DNA of 64,000 nucleotides from Bradyrhizobium sp. BR13661 (GTDB taxonomy: Bacteria > Pseudomonadota > Alphaproteobacteria > Rhizobiales > Xanthobacteraceae), in the NCBI RefSeq assembly GCF_029892425.1, contig NZ_JARXWB010000011.1, forward strand, positions 124,001 through 188,000. Reading direction: 5' to 3'. The notes beneath the pieces were generated by a model. That model was not told where the DNA came from. It was given only the letters and a program-made list of their open reading frames with translations, and made no database searches. This document shows, piece by piece, positions 50,751-58,948 of this stretch; position 1 is the stretch's first letter, and the number at the start of each line of letters is the position of its first letter. Both the position numbers and the translations under genes were made by a program.

Positions 50751-53093
50751 ATGGGTGTTGAAGGCATCGGCGCGCGCGTCGTGCGCAAGGAAGACAAGCG
50801 TTTCATTACCGGCAAGGGCCGGTACGTTGACGACATCAAATTGCAGGGCATGACTTTTGCCCATTTCATCCGCAGCCCGCACGCGCATGCCAAGGTGAAG
50901 AAGATCGATTCGTCCGCCGCGCTGAAGATCCCGGGCGTGGTCGCGGTGCTCACCGGACAGCAGCTGGTCGACGACAAGGTCGGCAATCTCATCTGCGGCT
51001 GGGCCATCACCTCCAAGGACGGCAGCCCGATGAAGATGGGCGCATGGCCGGCCATGGCGCCGGATACGGTGCGCTTCGTCGGTCAGGCCGTCGCGGTCGT
51101 GATCGCCGAAAGCAAGAATCTGGCGCGCGACGCCGCCGAAGCCGTGGTCGTCGACTACGAGGAACTCCCTGTCGTCGCCGACGTCCATGCCGCCATCAAG
51201 GCTGGCGCGCCGCAGCTTCATCCCGAGGCCCCCGGCAACCAGGTCTATGACTGGGTGATCGGCGACGAGGGCGCGACGGATGCTGCTTTCGCCAAGGCCG
51301 CCAACGTGGTGAAGATGGACCTCACCAACAACCGCCTGGCGCCGAACCCGATGGAGCCGCGCTCGGCGATCGCCAATTACGACACGGCGGAAGAGCATTT
51401 CACGCTCTACACGACGTCGCAGAACCCGCATGTGGCACGGCTCGTGCTGTCGGCGTTCTACAACATCGCCCCAGAGCACAAGCTGCGCGTCATCGCCCCA
51501 GACGTCGGTGGTGGCTTCGGCTCGAAGATCTACATCTATCCGGAAGAGATGGTGGCGCTCTGGTCCTCGAAGAGGACCGGCCGCCCTGTGAAGTGGACCA
51601 GCGACCGCACCGAGGCGTTCCTCACGGACGCACATGGCCGCGACCACGTCACCCATGCCGAGATGGCGTTCGACGCCAACAACAAGATCACCGGCCTGAA
51701 GGTGAAGACCTACGCCAATTTCGGCGCCTACATGTCGCTGTTCTCGTCGGCCGTGCCGACCTATCTCTACGCGACGCTGTTGTCGGGCCAGTACAACATC
51801 CCGCAGATCCATGCCGAGGTGATCGGCGTCTACACCAACACCACGCCGGTCGACGCCTATCGCGGCGCGGGCCGCCCCGAAGCGAGCTATCTGGTCGAGC
51901 GGATGATGGAGACGGCGGCGCGGCAGCTCAAGGTCGATCCGGCCGCACTGCGCAGGAACAACTTCATCACCCAGTTCCCGCACCAGACGCCCGTGATCAT
52001 GGCCTATGACGTCGGCGACTTTAACGCCTCGCTCGACGCGGCGATGAAGGCGATCGACTATGCGGGCTTCGCCGCGCGCAAGGCGCAGGCAAAGGCGCAA
52101 GGCAAGCTGCGCGGCATCGGCGTGTCCTGCTACATCGAGGCCTGCGGCATCGCGCCGTCGAAAGCCGTCGGCAGCCTGGGTGCCGGCGTCGGCCTCTGGG
52201 AATCCGCTGAAGTGCGCGTCAACCCGGTCGGCACGATCGAGATCCTGACCGGCTCGCACAGCCACGGCCAGGGTCACGAGACCACGTTCTGCCAGCTCGT
52301 CGCCGAGCGCCTCGGCATTCCGATCAGCCAGGTCTCGATCGTCCATGGCGACACCGACAAGGTGCAGTTCGGCATGGGCACCTATGGCTCGCGCTCCGCG
52401 GCCGTCGGTCTCACCGCGATCCTGAAGGCCATGGAGAAGATGGAAGCCAAGGCCAAGAAGATCGCCGCGCATGCTCTCGAAGCCTCGGAAGCCGACATCG
52501 TCATCGAGAACGGCGAGTTCAAGGTAACGGGCACCGACAAGGCGATTGCGCTGCCGATGGTGGCGCTCGCGGCCTACACCGCGCACAATCTGCCTGACGG
52601 GATGGAGCCGGGCCTGAAGGAAAGTGCCTTCTACGACCCGACCAACTTCACCTTCCCGGCGGGCACCTATATCTGCGAGCTCGAGGTCGACCCTGGCACC
52701 GGCAAGACCTCCTTCGTCAACTTCGTCGCGGCCGACGATTTCGGCCGGCTGATCAACCCGATGATCGTCGAGGGGCAGGTCCATGGCGGCCTGGTTCAAG
52801 GCATCGGACAGGCGCTGCTCGAGCACGCGATCTACGACGGCAACGGCCAGCCGGTGACGGCTTCGTTCATGGACTACGCCATGCCGCGCGCCGACGATGT
52901 GCCCTCCTTCAACCTCTCCCACACCACGACGCTGTGCCCGGGCAATCCGCTCGGCATCAAGGGTTGCGGTGAGGCCGGCGCGATCGGCGCCTCTGCGGCC
53001 GTGATCAATGCGATCACGGATGCGATCGGCAAGAACAATCTGGAAATGCCCGCAACCCCTGACCGGGTGTGGCGCACGATCCATTCGGCTTGA
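50751..53093 (+). CDS. coxL: Form II CO dehydrogenase-like, large molybdopterin subunit
   Basis: A 780-aa xanthine-oxidase-family subunit. It has VGKDDKRFITGKGRYVDDIK-like N-terminus, APDVGGGFGSKIYIYPEE, the catalytic-loop sequence AYRGAGRPEASY (about residues 369-380) and the C-terminal GCGEAGAIGASAAVINAITD with the base Glu. The loop AYRGAGR is form II; true (form I) CO dehydrogenase has AYRCSFR. So CO oxidation is uncertain and another aldehyde or heterocycle may be the substrate. GGGAGGACC precedes the ATG. Confidence 0.93.
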   Translation: MGVEGIGARVVRKEDKRFITGKGRYVDDIKLQGMTFAHFIRSPHAHAKVKKIDSSAALKIPGVVAVLTGQQLVDDKVGNLICGWAITSKDGSPMKMGAWPAMAPDTVRFVGQAVAVVIAESKNLARDAAEAVVVDYEELPVVADVHAAIKAGAPQLHPEAPGNQVYDWVIGDEGATDAAFAKAANVVKMDLTNNRLAPNPMEPRSAIANYDTAEEHFTLYTTSQNPHVARLVLSAFYNIAPEHKLRVIAPDVGGGFGSKIYIYPEEMVALWSSKRTGRPVKWTSDRTEAFLTDAHGRDHVTHAEMAFDANNKITGLKVKTYANFGAYMSLFSSAVPTYLYATLLSGQYNIPQIHAEVIGVYTNTTPVDAYRGAGRPEASYLVERMMETAARQLKVDPAALRRNNFITQFPHQTPVIMAYDVGDFNASLDAAMKAIDYAGFAARKAQAKAQGKLRGIGVSCYIEACGIAPSKAVGSLGAGVGLWESAEVRVNPVGTIEILTGSHSHGQGHETTFCQLVAERLGIPISQVSIVHGDTDKVQFGMGTYGSRSAAVGLTAILKAMEKMEAKAKKIAAHALEASEADIVIENGEFKVTGTDKAIALPMVALAAYTAHNLPDGMEPGLKESAFYDPTNFTFPAGTYICELEVDPGTGKTSFVNFVAADDFGRLINPMIVEGQVHGGLVQGIGQALLEHAIYDGNGQPVTASFMDYAMPRADDVPSFNLSHTTTLCPGNPLGIKGCGEAGAIGASAAVINAITDAIGKNNLEMPATPDRVWRTIHSA

Positions 53094-53108
53094 GAGGGAG
53101 GAACGAAG

Positions 53109-53909
53109 ATGTACCAGACAACCTATCATCGCGCTTCCTCGGTCGACGAAGCCGCCAGCCTGTTCGGCAAGAGCAGCGAGGCAAAATTCCTCTCCGGCGG
53201 CCAGACGTTGCTGCCGGTGATGAAGCAACGCCTCGCGAGCCCCTCGGACGTGATCGATCTCGCCAAGATCAAGGAGCTGATCGGCGTCGAGGTCTCCGGC
53301 GACACCGTGACCATCAAGGCCGCCACGCCGCATTATGATGTGGCGACCAGCGATGCCGCCAAGAAGGCGATCCCTGCGCTCGCCTATCTGGCGTCGCTGA
53401 TCGGCGATCCCGCGGTGCGCTATCGCGGCACGATCGGCGGCTCGATCGCCAACAACGATCCTGCCGCGGACTATCCGGCCGCGCTGCTCGCGCTCGGCGC
53501 CACCGTGAAGACCAACAAGCGGGCGATCGCGGCTGACGATTTCTTCAAGGGCCTGTTCACGACGGCGCTTGAAGACGGCGAGATCATCACCGCCGTGTCG
53601 TTCCCGGTGCCGGCAAAAGCGGGCTACGCCAAGATGCGGCACCCGGCCTCGCGCTTCGCGCTGACCGCCGTCTTCGTCGCGCAGACGAAGTCGGGCGAGA
53701 TTCGTGTCGCCGCGACCGGCGCTTCGCAGAGCGGCGTGATGCGCGTTGGCGCAATCGAGGCCGCGCTGAAGGCAAACTGGTCGCCGTCGGCGATCGACAG
53801 CGTCAGCATTCCGGCAAGCGGCTTGCTGGCCGATATCCACGGCACGGCGGAGTACCGCGCCAATCTCGTCAAGGTGATGGCGCAACGCGCGGTGACTGCC
53901 GCGGGCTGA
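53109..53909 (+). CDS. coxM: Form II CO dehydrogenase-like, medium FAD subunit
   Basis: A 266-aa FAD-binding subunit: AKFLSGGQTLLPVMKQRL (near residue 30), RYRGTIGGSIANNDPAADYP (about residues 100-119, the two FAD glycine loops) and the C-terminal CO_deh_flav domain ending RANLVKVMAQRAV. It passes electrons on to a quinone. It lies 15 bases after coxL with GAGGGAGGAA before the ATG, and a strong terminator follows. Confidence 0.93.
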   Translation: MYQTTYHRASSVDEAASLFGKSSEAKFLSGGQTLLPVMKQRLASPSDVIDLAKIKELIGVEVSGDTVTIKAATPHYDVATSDAAKKAIPALAYLASLIGDPAVRYRGTIGGSIANNDPAADYPAALLALGATVKTNKRAIAADDFFKGLFTTALEDGEIITAVSFPVPAKAGYAKMRHPASRFALTAVFVAQTKSGEIRVAATGASQSGVMRVGAIEAALKANWSPSAIDSVSIPASGLLADIHGTAEYRANLVKVMAQRAVTAAG

Positions 53910-53942
53910 TCATCTGCCCTAGCGACTCAACACAAATCTTCC

Positions 53943-53972
53943 GCGGCGCGCAGCAATGCGCGCCGCTTTTTT
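53943..53972 (+). terminator. Rho-independent terminator of coxSLM
   Basis: GCGGCGCGC (53943-53951) pairs perfectly with GCGCGCCGC (53958-53966) across an AGCAAT loop, followed by TTTTTT. This is the strongest intrinsic terminator in the window. Confidence 0.93.
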
Positions 53973-54063
53973 GATGCGCCCATGCATGAAAAGCGCTTGC
54001 CTCGCCGACATGAAGGCGGGAAGAGTTAATCAGCCAATTAACTCGCCCCAGAGAGGAACGTCC

Positions 54064-55224
54064 GTGGCGATTGCCGAACGATCGGCATTCGCCCGCGACC
54101 CGAGGAAACAACACGTGCTCGATAAACCAGCTCAGAACACATCCGTCCGCGCTTCCGGTCCGCTGTCCGGATTCCGTGTCGTCGAATTCGCCGGCATCGG
54201 CCCCGGCCCGTTCGCCTGCATGATGCTGGCCGACATGGGTGCCGACGTCGTCACGCTCGATCGCATCGGCGCAAAGAAGAGCATGAAGTCGGTCGCGGGA
54301 CGCGGCCGCAAGGTGATCGAGCTCGACCTCAAGGACAAGGCCGCGATCGCGCAGGTGCTCGACCTGCTCGCCGGCGCCGACGCGCTGGTCGAGGGCTTTC
54401 GTCCCGGCGTGATGGAACGGCTCGGGCTCGGCCCTGACGTGGTGCTCGCGCGCAATCCGAAGCTGGTCTATGGCCGCATGACGGGCTGGGGCCAGGAAGG
54501 TCCGCTGGCGAATGCCGCCGGCCATGACATCAACTACATCTCGATCACCGGTGCGCTCGCCGCGATCGGCACCAATGAAGCGCCGGTGCCGCCGCTCAAC
54601 CTGGTCGGCGATTTCGGTGGCGGCGCGCTCTATCTCGTCGTCGGCGTGCTCGCAGCGCTGCTGGATGCCTCGAGGTCCGGCAAAGGCCAGGTGGTCGATG
54701 CCGCGATGTGCGACGGCGCGGCATCGCTGATGTCGTTCTTCTTCGACATGAAAACGCTGGGACGCTGGACCGAAGGTCGCAACCGCAACTTCCTCGACGG
54801 CGGCGCGCATTTCTACGGCGTCTATGAATGCGCCTGCGGACACTTCGTTTCGATCGGCTCGATCGAACCGCAGTTCTACGCGCTGCTGCGCGAGCGCGCC
54901 GGCCTCACCGATGCCGATTTCGACGCGCAGATGGACCCCAAGGCCTGGCCCGTGCTGAAGGAGAAGCTCAAGTCCGTGTTCAAGAGCAAGACGCGCGAGG
55001 ACTGGTGCAAGATCATGGAAGGCACCGACATTTGCTTCGCGCCGGTGCTGACCATGTCGGAAGCCACCGAGCATCCGCACATGGTTGCCCGCAACGTCTT
55101 CATCGAGCGCCACGGCGTGAAGCAGCCGGCGCCGGCGCCGCGCTTTTCGCGAACGCCGTCAGCGGTGAGGGAGCCGGAAGGCGCGGAGATTGCGGCGGTG
55201 ACGAAGGCGTGGGCGGGGCGCTAG
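54064..55224 (+). CDS. CaiB/BaiF family CoA-transferase or alpha-methylacyl-CoA racemase
   Basis: About 386 aa (369 if the GTG at 54115 is used). It opens GPLSGFRVVEFAGIGPGPFA, then DMGADVVTLDR, RGRKVIELDLKD and GVMERLGLGPDVVLARNP with RMTGWGQEGPLANAAGHDIN (family Asp). The GPLSG-VE-AGIGPGP form is nearer to alpha-methylacyl-CoA racemases than formyl- or carnitinyl-CoA transferases, so racemisation of branched acyl-CoA is the favoured role. AGAGAGGA stands before the first GTG and GAGGA before the second; the choice is uncertain. It follows the coxSLM terminator, so it is transcribed separately. Confidence 0.88.
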   Translation: MAIAERSAFARDPRKQHVLDKPAQNTSVRASGPLSGFRVVEFAGIGPGPFACMMLADMGADVVTLDRIGAKKSMKSVAGRGRKVIELDLKDKAAIAQVLDLLAGADALVEGFRPGVMERLGLGPDVVLARNPKLVYGRMTGWGQEGPLANAAGHDINYISITGALAAIGTNEAPVPPLNLVGDFGGGALYLVVGVLAALLDASRSGKGQVVDAAMCDGAASLMSFFFDMKTLGRWTEGRNRNFLDGGAHFYGVYECACGHFVSIGSIEPQFYALLRERAGLTDADFDAQMDPKAWPVLKEKLKSVFKSKTREDWCKIMEGTDICFAPVLTMSEATEHPHMVARNVFIERHGVKQPAPAPRFSRTPSAVREPEGAEIAAVTKAWAGR

Positions 55225-55257
55225 GGCGGCAAGACCTCCGCTGTCACATCACACTCC

Positions 55258-55384
55258 GTCGTCGTCCTGGCGAAAGCCAGGACCCATAGCCACCGAACGT
55301 AATTTGACGAAAACTCGGAGTTACCAGTACGCTTTACAACCACTCCCTGGGGTAATGGGTCCTGGCTTTCGCCAGGACGACGAC
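55258..55384. repeat. Palindromic repeat with perfect 29-bp inverted ends
   Basis: The left end (55258-55286, starting GTCGTCGTCCTGGCGAAAGC) is the exact reverse complement of the right end (55356-55384). Each end is itself a hairpin (CCTGGC GAAA GCCAGG). The 69-bp centre has no coding sign. It lies between the convergent racemase and hpd genes. Confidence 0.92.
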
Positions 55385-55421
55385 TGTGTTTGATGCCGCA
55401 GTGTACCCAACATCGGCGCCC

Positions 55422-56540
55422 CTACGCCGCGTTCCCCACCTTCAGCACGCCGCGGCGGATCTGGTCTTCCTCGATCGATTCGAACAGCGCCTTGAAATTG
55501 CCCTCGCCAAAGCCGTCGTCCCCCTTGCGCTGGATGAACTCGAAGAAGATCGGGCCGATCGCGTTGGCCGAGAAGATCTGCAGCAGCACCTTGGTCTGGC
55601 CGCCATCGACCACGCCTTCACCGTCGATCAGGATGCCGTTCTTCCGGAGACGCGCGACGTCCTCGCCATGCTTGGGCAGGCGCGCATCGACCTTCTCGAA
55701 ATAGGTCGCGGGCGGCGACGGCATGAAGGGCAGGCCGGCGGCGCGCAGGCCCTCGATGGTGCCGTGGATGTCGCGGCAGCCGCAGGCGATGTGCTGGATA
55801 CCCTCGCCGCGATAGATCGTCAGATATTCCTCGATCTGACCGGAATCGCCGGCGTCCTCGTTGATCGGAATCCGGATCTTGCCATCCGGGCTGGTCAGCG
55901 CGCGCGAGAACAGGCCGGAGGCGCGGCCCTCGATGTCGAAGAAACGGATCTGACGGAAGTTGAACAGCTCTTCGTAGAAGCCGGTCCACACGTCCATGCG
56001 CCCACGATGGACGTTATGGGTGAGATGGTCGAGATAGAACAGGCCGGCACCAGCGGGGCGCGGATCGCGCTCGCCCAGCCAATCGAATTCGGCATCATAG
56101 GCCGAGCCCTTGGCGCCATAGCGATCGACGAAATAGAGCAGGCTGCCGCCGATGCCCTTGATCGCGGGCACATCCAGCGCCTTCTGCGCGGATGAGGCGT
56201 CCGCGGGCTCGGCGCCGAGCGCAATCGCGCGGTCATAGGCCGCTTTCGCGTCGACGACGCGAAAGGCCATCGACGGCGCGCAGGGACCGTGGGCGGCGAC
56301 GAAGTCGGTGCCGTGGGTGCCGGGCTCCTCGTTGACGAGATAGTTGATGTCGCCCTGGCGATAGACCGTGATGTTCTTGCTCTTGTGGCGCGCGACGGGC
56401 GCATAGCCCATCAGCTTGAACAGATCGTGCAGCTCCTGCGGATTGGGGTGCGCGTACTCGACGAACTCGAACCCGTCGGTGCCCATCGGATTGTCGGCGC
56501 TGATGGCGGCCGGCGGTGCATCGTGCGGAAACGGACCCAT
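55422..56540 (-). CDS. hpd: 4-hydroxyphenylpyruvate dioxygenase
   Basis: Iron enzyme that turns 4-hydroxyphenylpyruvate into homogentisate, step two of tyrosine breakdown. 372 aa with two vicinal-oxygen-chelate domains. Iron ligands: His in YLDHLTHNV (near residue 171), His in GIQHIACGCRD (near 250) and Glu in PIFFEFIQRKGDDGFGEGNF (near 340), which with the C-terminal FKALFESIE is the family signature. It is divergent from an Lrp-type regulator gene with a direct repeat between. fahA and hmgA downstream in the same strand complete the route. Confidence 0.96.
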   Translation of the reverse strand: MGPFPHDAPPAAISADNPMGTDGFEFVEYAHPNPQELHDLFKLMGYAPVARHKSKNITVYRQGDINYLVNEEPGTHGTDFVAAHGPCAPSMAFRVVDAKAAYDRAIALGAEPADASSAQKALDVPAIKGIGGSLLYFVDRYGAKGSAYDAEFDWLGERDPRPAGAGLFYLDHLTHNVHRGRMDVWTGFYEELFNFRQIRFFDIEGRASGLFSRALTSPDGKIRIPINEDAGDSGQIEEYLTIYRGEGIQHIACGCRDIHGTIEGLRAAGLPFMPSPPATYFEKVDARLPKHGEDVARLRKNGILIDGEGVVDGGQTKVLLQIFSANAIGPIFFEFIQRKGDDGFGEGNFKALFESIEEDQIRRGVLKVGNAA

Positions 56541-56586
56541 TGACGGTTCTCCCAGATTGCTGCTGGGACGAACTATCCTTCATGGG

Positions 56587-56605
56587 GCGTGCAATGAGCG
56601 TGCAA
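56587..56605. promoter_or_regulatory. Direct repeat, possible operator for hpd and the Lrp gene
   Basis: GCGTGCAA occurs at 56587-56594 and at 56598-56605, an 11-bp period close to one helical turn. It is in the divergent region, 47 bases from the hpd start and 59 from the regulator start. Control by the adjacent Lrp-type protein is inferred. Confidence 0.45.
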
Positions 56606-56663
56606 ACGGGCCGCGATTTCGCTATCCTATGCATGATCTGTGCACGAATTGGACAAAAGACGC

Positions 56664-57143
56664 ATGCTTCAGGTAGATGCCTTCGACCTCAAGATCCTCG
56701 GCGCGCTCCAGGACGACGGCCGCCTGACCAACCAGGAGCTTGCCGAGCTTGCCGGGCTCTCGGCCTCGCAATGCTCGCGGCGGCGGATGCGGCTAGAGGA
56801 AGAGAAGGTGATCGCGGGCTATCACGCCGACCTCTCCAGCGAGACGCTCGGCTTCGGCGTAATCGCCTTCATCCAGGTCGGGCTCGCGACGCATTCGCCT
56901 GATAATTCCAAGCGGTTTCGAACGCTGGTGAACCGCATCGACGAGATCCAGGAAGCCTATTCCCTGACGGGCGATGCCGACTACGTGCTGAAAGCGGTGC
57001 TGCGCGACCTCAAAGGCCTCTCCAATCTCGTCAACGACGTCCTGATGCCGCATCAGAGCGTGGCGCATGTGCGCTCATCCATCGTGCTGGACCGGCTGAA
57101 GGAGAGTTCGAAGCTGCCGCTGAAGGATTTGAAGGTTGGCTGA
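56664..57143 (+). CDS. Lrp/AsnC family regulator
   Basis: A 159-aa regulator: helix-turn-helix DAFDLKILGALQDDGRLTNQ with LAGLSASQCSRRRMRLEEEKVI (residues 5-50), and a RAM domain (IQVGLATHSPDNSKRF, AYSLTGDADYVLKAV). Divergent from hpd. In several proteobacteria an Lrp-like protein activates hpd in response to tyrosine or its products; the position supports this. The ATG at 56664 gives the family length; a GTG at 56640 would add eight residues. Confidence 0.9.
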   Translation: MLQVDAFDLKILGALQDDGRLTNQELAELAGLSASQCSRRRMRLEEEKVIAGYHADLSSETLGFGVIAFIQVGLATHSPDNSKRFRTLVNRIDEIQEAYSLTGDADYVLKAVLRDLKGLSNLVNDVLMPHQSVAHVRSSIVLDRLKESSKLPLKDLKVG

Positions 57144-57215
57144 AATCGAGGGAACTACGCCATTCGCGCTGTTGCCGCGACCTGCAATGATCGCGGCCAA
57201 TCCGGGAGATTCGCC

Positions 57216-57527
57216 ATGGCCCTGCAGCTTCGACCGAACTGCGAATATTGCGACCGCGACCTGCCGCCCGACGCAACGGATGCGCGGATCTGCTCTTATG
57301 AATGCACGTTCTGTGCGGAATGCGTCGAGACAAAGCTCTCCAACGTCTGCCCGAACTGCGGCGGCGGCTTCGCGCCGCGCCCGATCAGACCGACGCAGGA
57401 ATGGCGGCCGGGTGTTTGCACGACCAAGCAGGCGCCGTCAGACAAGCGGGTGCATCTGAAGTATAGCCTCGACGACGTTGCCGCGCATTGCGCGCGGGTG
57501 CGCGACGTGCCGCCGGAGCGGCGGTAG
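57216..57527 (+). CDS. DUF1272 zinc-ribbon-like protein
   Basis: A 103-aa Cys-rich protein. Its first 55 residues make a DUF1272 domain with CxxC pairs: CEYCDRDLPPDATDA, ICSYECTFCAECVE and NVCPNCGGGFAPRP, presumably binding two zinc ions. The remainder, RVHLKYSLDDVAAHCARVRD, is helical. Function unknown. GGGAGATTCGCC precedes the ATG. It ends 2 bases from the convergent fahA gene. No obvious link to tyrosine metabolism. Confidence 0.9.
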   Translation: MALQLRPNCEYCDRDLPPDATDARICSYECTFCAECVETKLSNVCPNCGGGFAPRPIRPTQEWRPGVCTTKQAPSDKRVHLKYSLDDVAAHCARVRDVPPERR

Positions 57528-57529
57528 GC

Positions 57530-58801
57530 TCACTCCGCCGCCACAATCGTCCCCTCGACCTCGCCGAAGCCGACGCGGTAGCCGTTGCCCTGGCACCAGC
57601 CGCGCATCACGAGGCTGTCGCCGTCCTCCAGGAATGAGCGCTTGACGCCGCCGGGCAATTCCACCGGCTCGGTGCCGTTCCAGCTGATCTCCAAAAGGCT
57701 GCCGCGCTGGTTCTTTTCCGGGCCGGAGATGGTGCCGCTGCCGAGGAGGTCGCCGACATTCATGGCGCAGCCGGAGGACGCGTGGTGCATCAGCTGCTGC
57801 ACCGAGGACCAGTACATGTATTTGAAATTGGTGCGGCTGATGCCGGCCGGCGCGTTGGCGCCGGTGGCGCGCAGGGAGACATCGAGCTCCAGATCGTAGT
57901 TCTGCGGCTTGGCCTGCTTGAGATAATCGAGCGGCACCGGCTCCTGCACCGGCCCGTCGAGGCGGAACGGCTCCAGCGCCTCGCGCGTCACGACCCACGG
58001 GCTGATCGAGGTCGCGAAAGCTTTTGCGAGGAACGGCCCGAGCGGCACATATTCCCATTGCTGGATATCGCGCGCGCTCCAGTCGTTGAGCAGCACGAAA
58101 CCAAAAATCATGTCCTCGGCCTGTTGCTCGGTCAGCATGCCGCCCATCGGCGAGGGCTGGCCGATGACGACACCCATTTCGAGCTCGAAATCGAGCCGCT
58201 TGCAGGGTCCGAAGCTCGGCACCTCGACATTCGGCGGCTTCAGCTGCCCACGCGGCCGTTTCACCTTGGTGCCTGACACGACGACCGTCGAGGCGCGGCC
58301 GTTATAGGCGATCGGCATGTGCAGCCAGTTCGGCTGCAGCGCATTGTCCTTGCCGCGGAACATCACGCCGACATTGGTGGCGTGCTCCTTCGAGGAATAG
58401 AAGTCGGTGTAGCCGGAGACCGCGAATGGCAGATGCAGCTTTGCATCCCGCATCGGCACCAGCGTTTGGCTGCGCAGCTCCTCGTTGTCGCGCAATTCCG
58501 GATGATCGTGGCGCAACAGTTCGCTGATCCGCGCCCGGGTCCTGCTCCAGACCTTTGGTCCGAGCGCCATGAAGGCATTCAGCGAGGGGCCGGAGAACAC
58601 ACCGAGCGGGCCGACATCGAGCCGCGAGTCCTGCTCCAGCTCCCAGAGATCGAGCACGTAATCGCCGATCGCGACGCCGACGCGCTGCGTCGGATTGCCA
58701 GGGGTCGAGAACACGCCATAGGGCAGGTTCTGGATCGGAAAGTCGGAGGTGGGATCGACGGCGATAAAGGAGCGGAGGCTGGGGTCGTTGGGGTGAGGCA
58801 T
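57530..58801 (-). CDS. fahA: Fumarylacetoacetase
   Basis: Cleaves fumarylacetoacetate to fumarate and acetoacetate, the last step of tyrosine breakdown. 423 aa, the family length. Visible: DFPIQNLPYGVFST, SGYTDFYSSKEHATNVGVMF (catalytic His and Asp), the metal-binding ELEMGVVIGQPSPMG and DWSARDIQQWEYVPLGPFLAK, then GTISGPEKNQRGSLLEIS. Starts at the ATG at 58799-58801, 7-8 bases after AGGAAA; the open frame continues upstream only because of the repeat. The repeat separates it from hmgA. Confidence 0.95.
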   Translation of the reverse strand: MPHPNDPSLRSFIAVDPTSDFPIQNLPYGVFSTPGNPTQRVGVAIGDYVLDLWELEQDSRLDVGPLGVFSGPSLNAFMALGPKVWSRTRARISELLRHDHPELRDNEELRSQTLVPMRDAKLHLPFAVSGYTDFYSSKEHATNVGVMFRGKDNALQPNWLHMPIAYNGRASTVVVSGTKVKRPRGQLKPPNVEVPSFGPCKRLDFELEMGVVIGQPSPMGGMLTEQQAEDMIFGFVLLNDWSARDIQQWEYVPLGPFLAKAFATSISPWVVTREALEPFRLDGPVQEPVPLDYLKQAKPQNYDLELDVSLRATGANAPAGISRTNFKYMYWSSVQQLMHHASSGCAMNVGDLLGSGTISGPEKNQRGSLLEISWNGTEPVELPGGVKRSFLEDGDSLVMRGWCQGNGYRVGFGEVEGTIVAAE

Positions 58802-58837
58802 TGGGTTTCCTGCCGGATAACTCGACGGTTTCTCCAC

Positions 58838-58942
58838 CGTCATTCCGGGGCGCGCGTAGCGCGAGCCCGGAATCCATTCATCCACGTAACCGGTGGTGCA
58901 ATGGATTCCGGGCCTGCGCCTTCGGCGCATCCCGGAATGACG
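58838..58942. repeat. Palindromic repeat, 105 bp, CGTCATTCCGGG type
   Basis: CGTCATTCCGGG (58838-58849) is inverted at 58931-58942, and AATCCATT near 58880 pairs with AATGGATT near 58900; each half is a hairpin. It fills the gap between fahA and hmgA and falsely lengthens the fahA frame. Same family as 49708-49753. Confidence 0.85.
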
Positions 58943-58948
58943 AAATCA

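Noticed and set aside
50751..53093. Form I (high-affinity) CO dehydrogenase
   Set aside because: The catalytic loop is AYRGAGR, not AYRCSFR, and the gene order is S-L-M.
50721..53885. 1054-codon minus-strand open frame across coxL and coxM
   Set aside because: It is an antisense shadow of high-GC coding sequence, rich in Arg, His and Asp, with no recognisable domain; coxL and coxM on the plus strand have full motifs.
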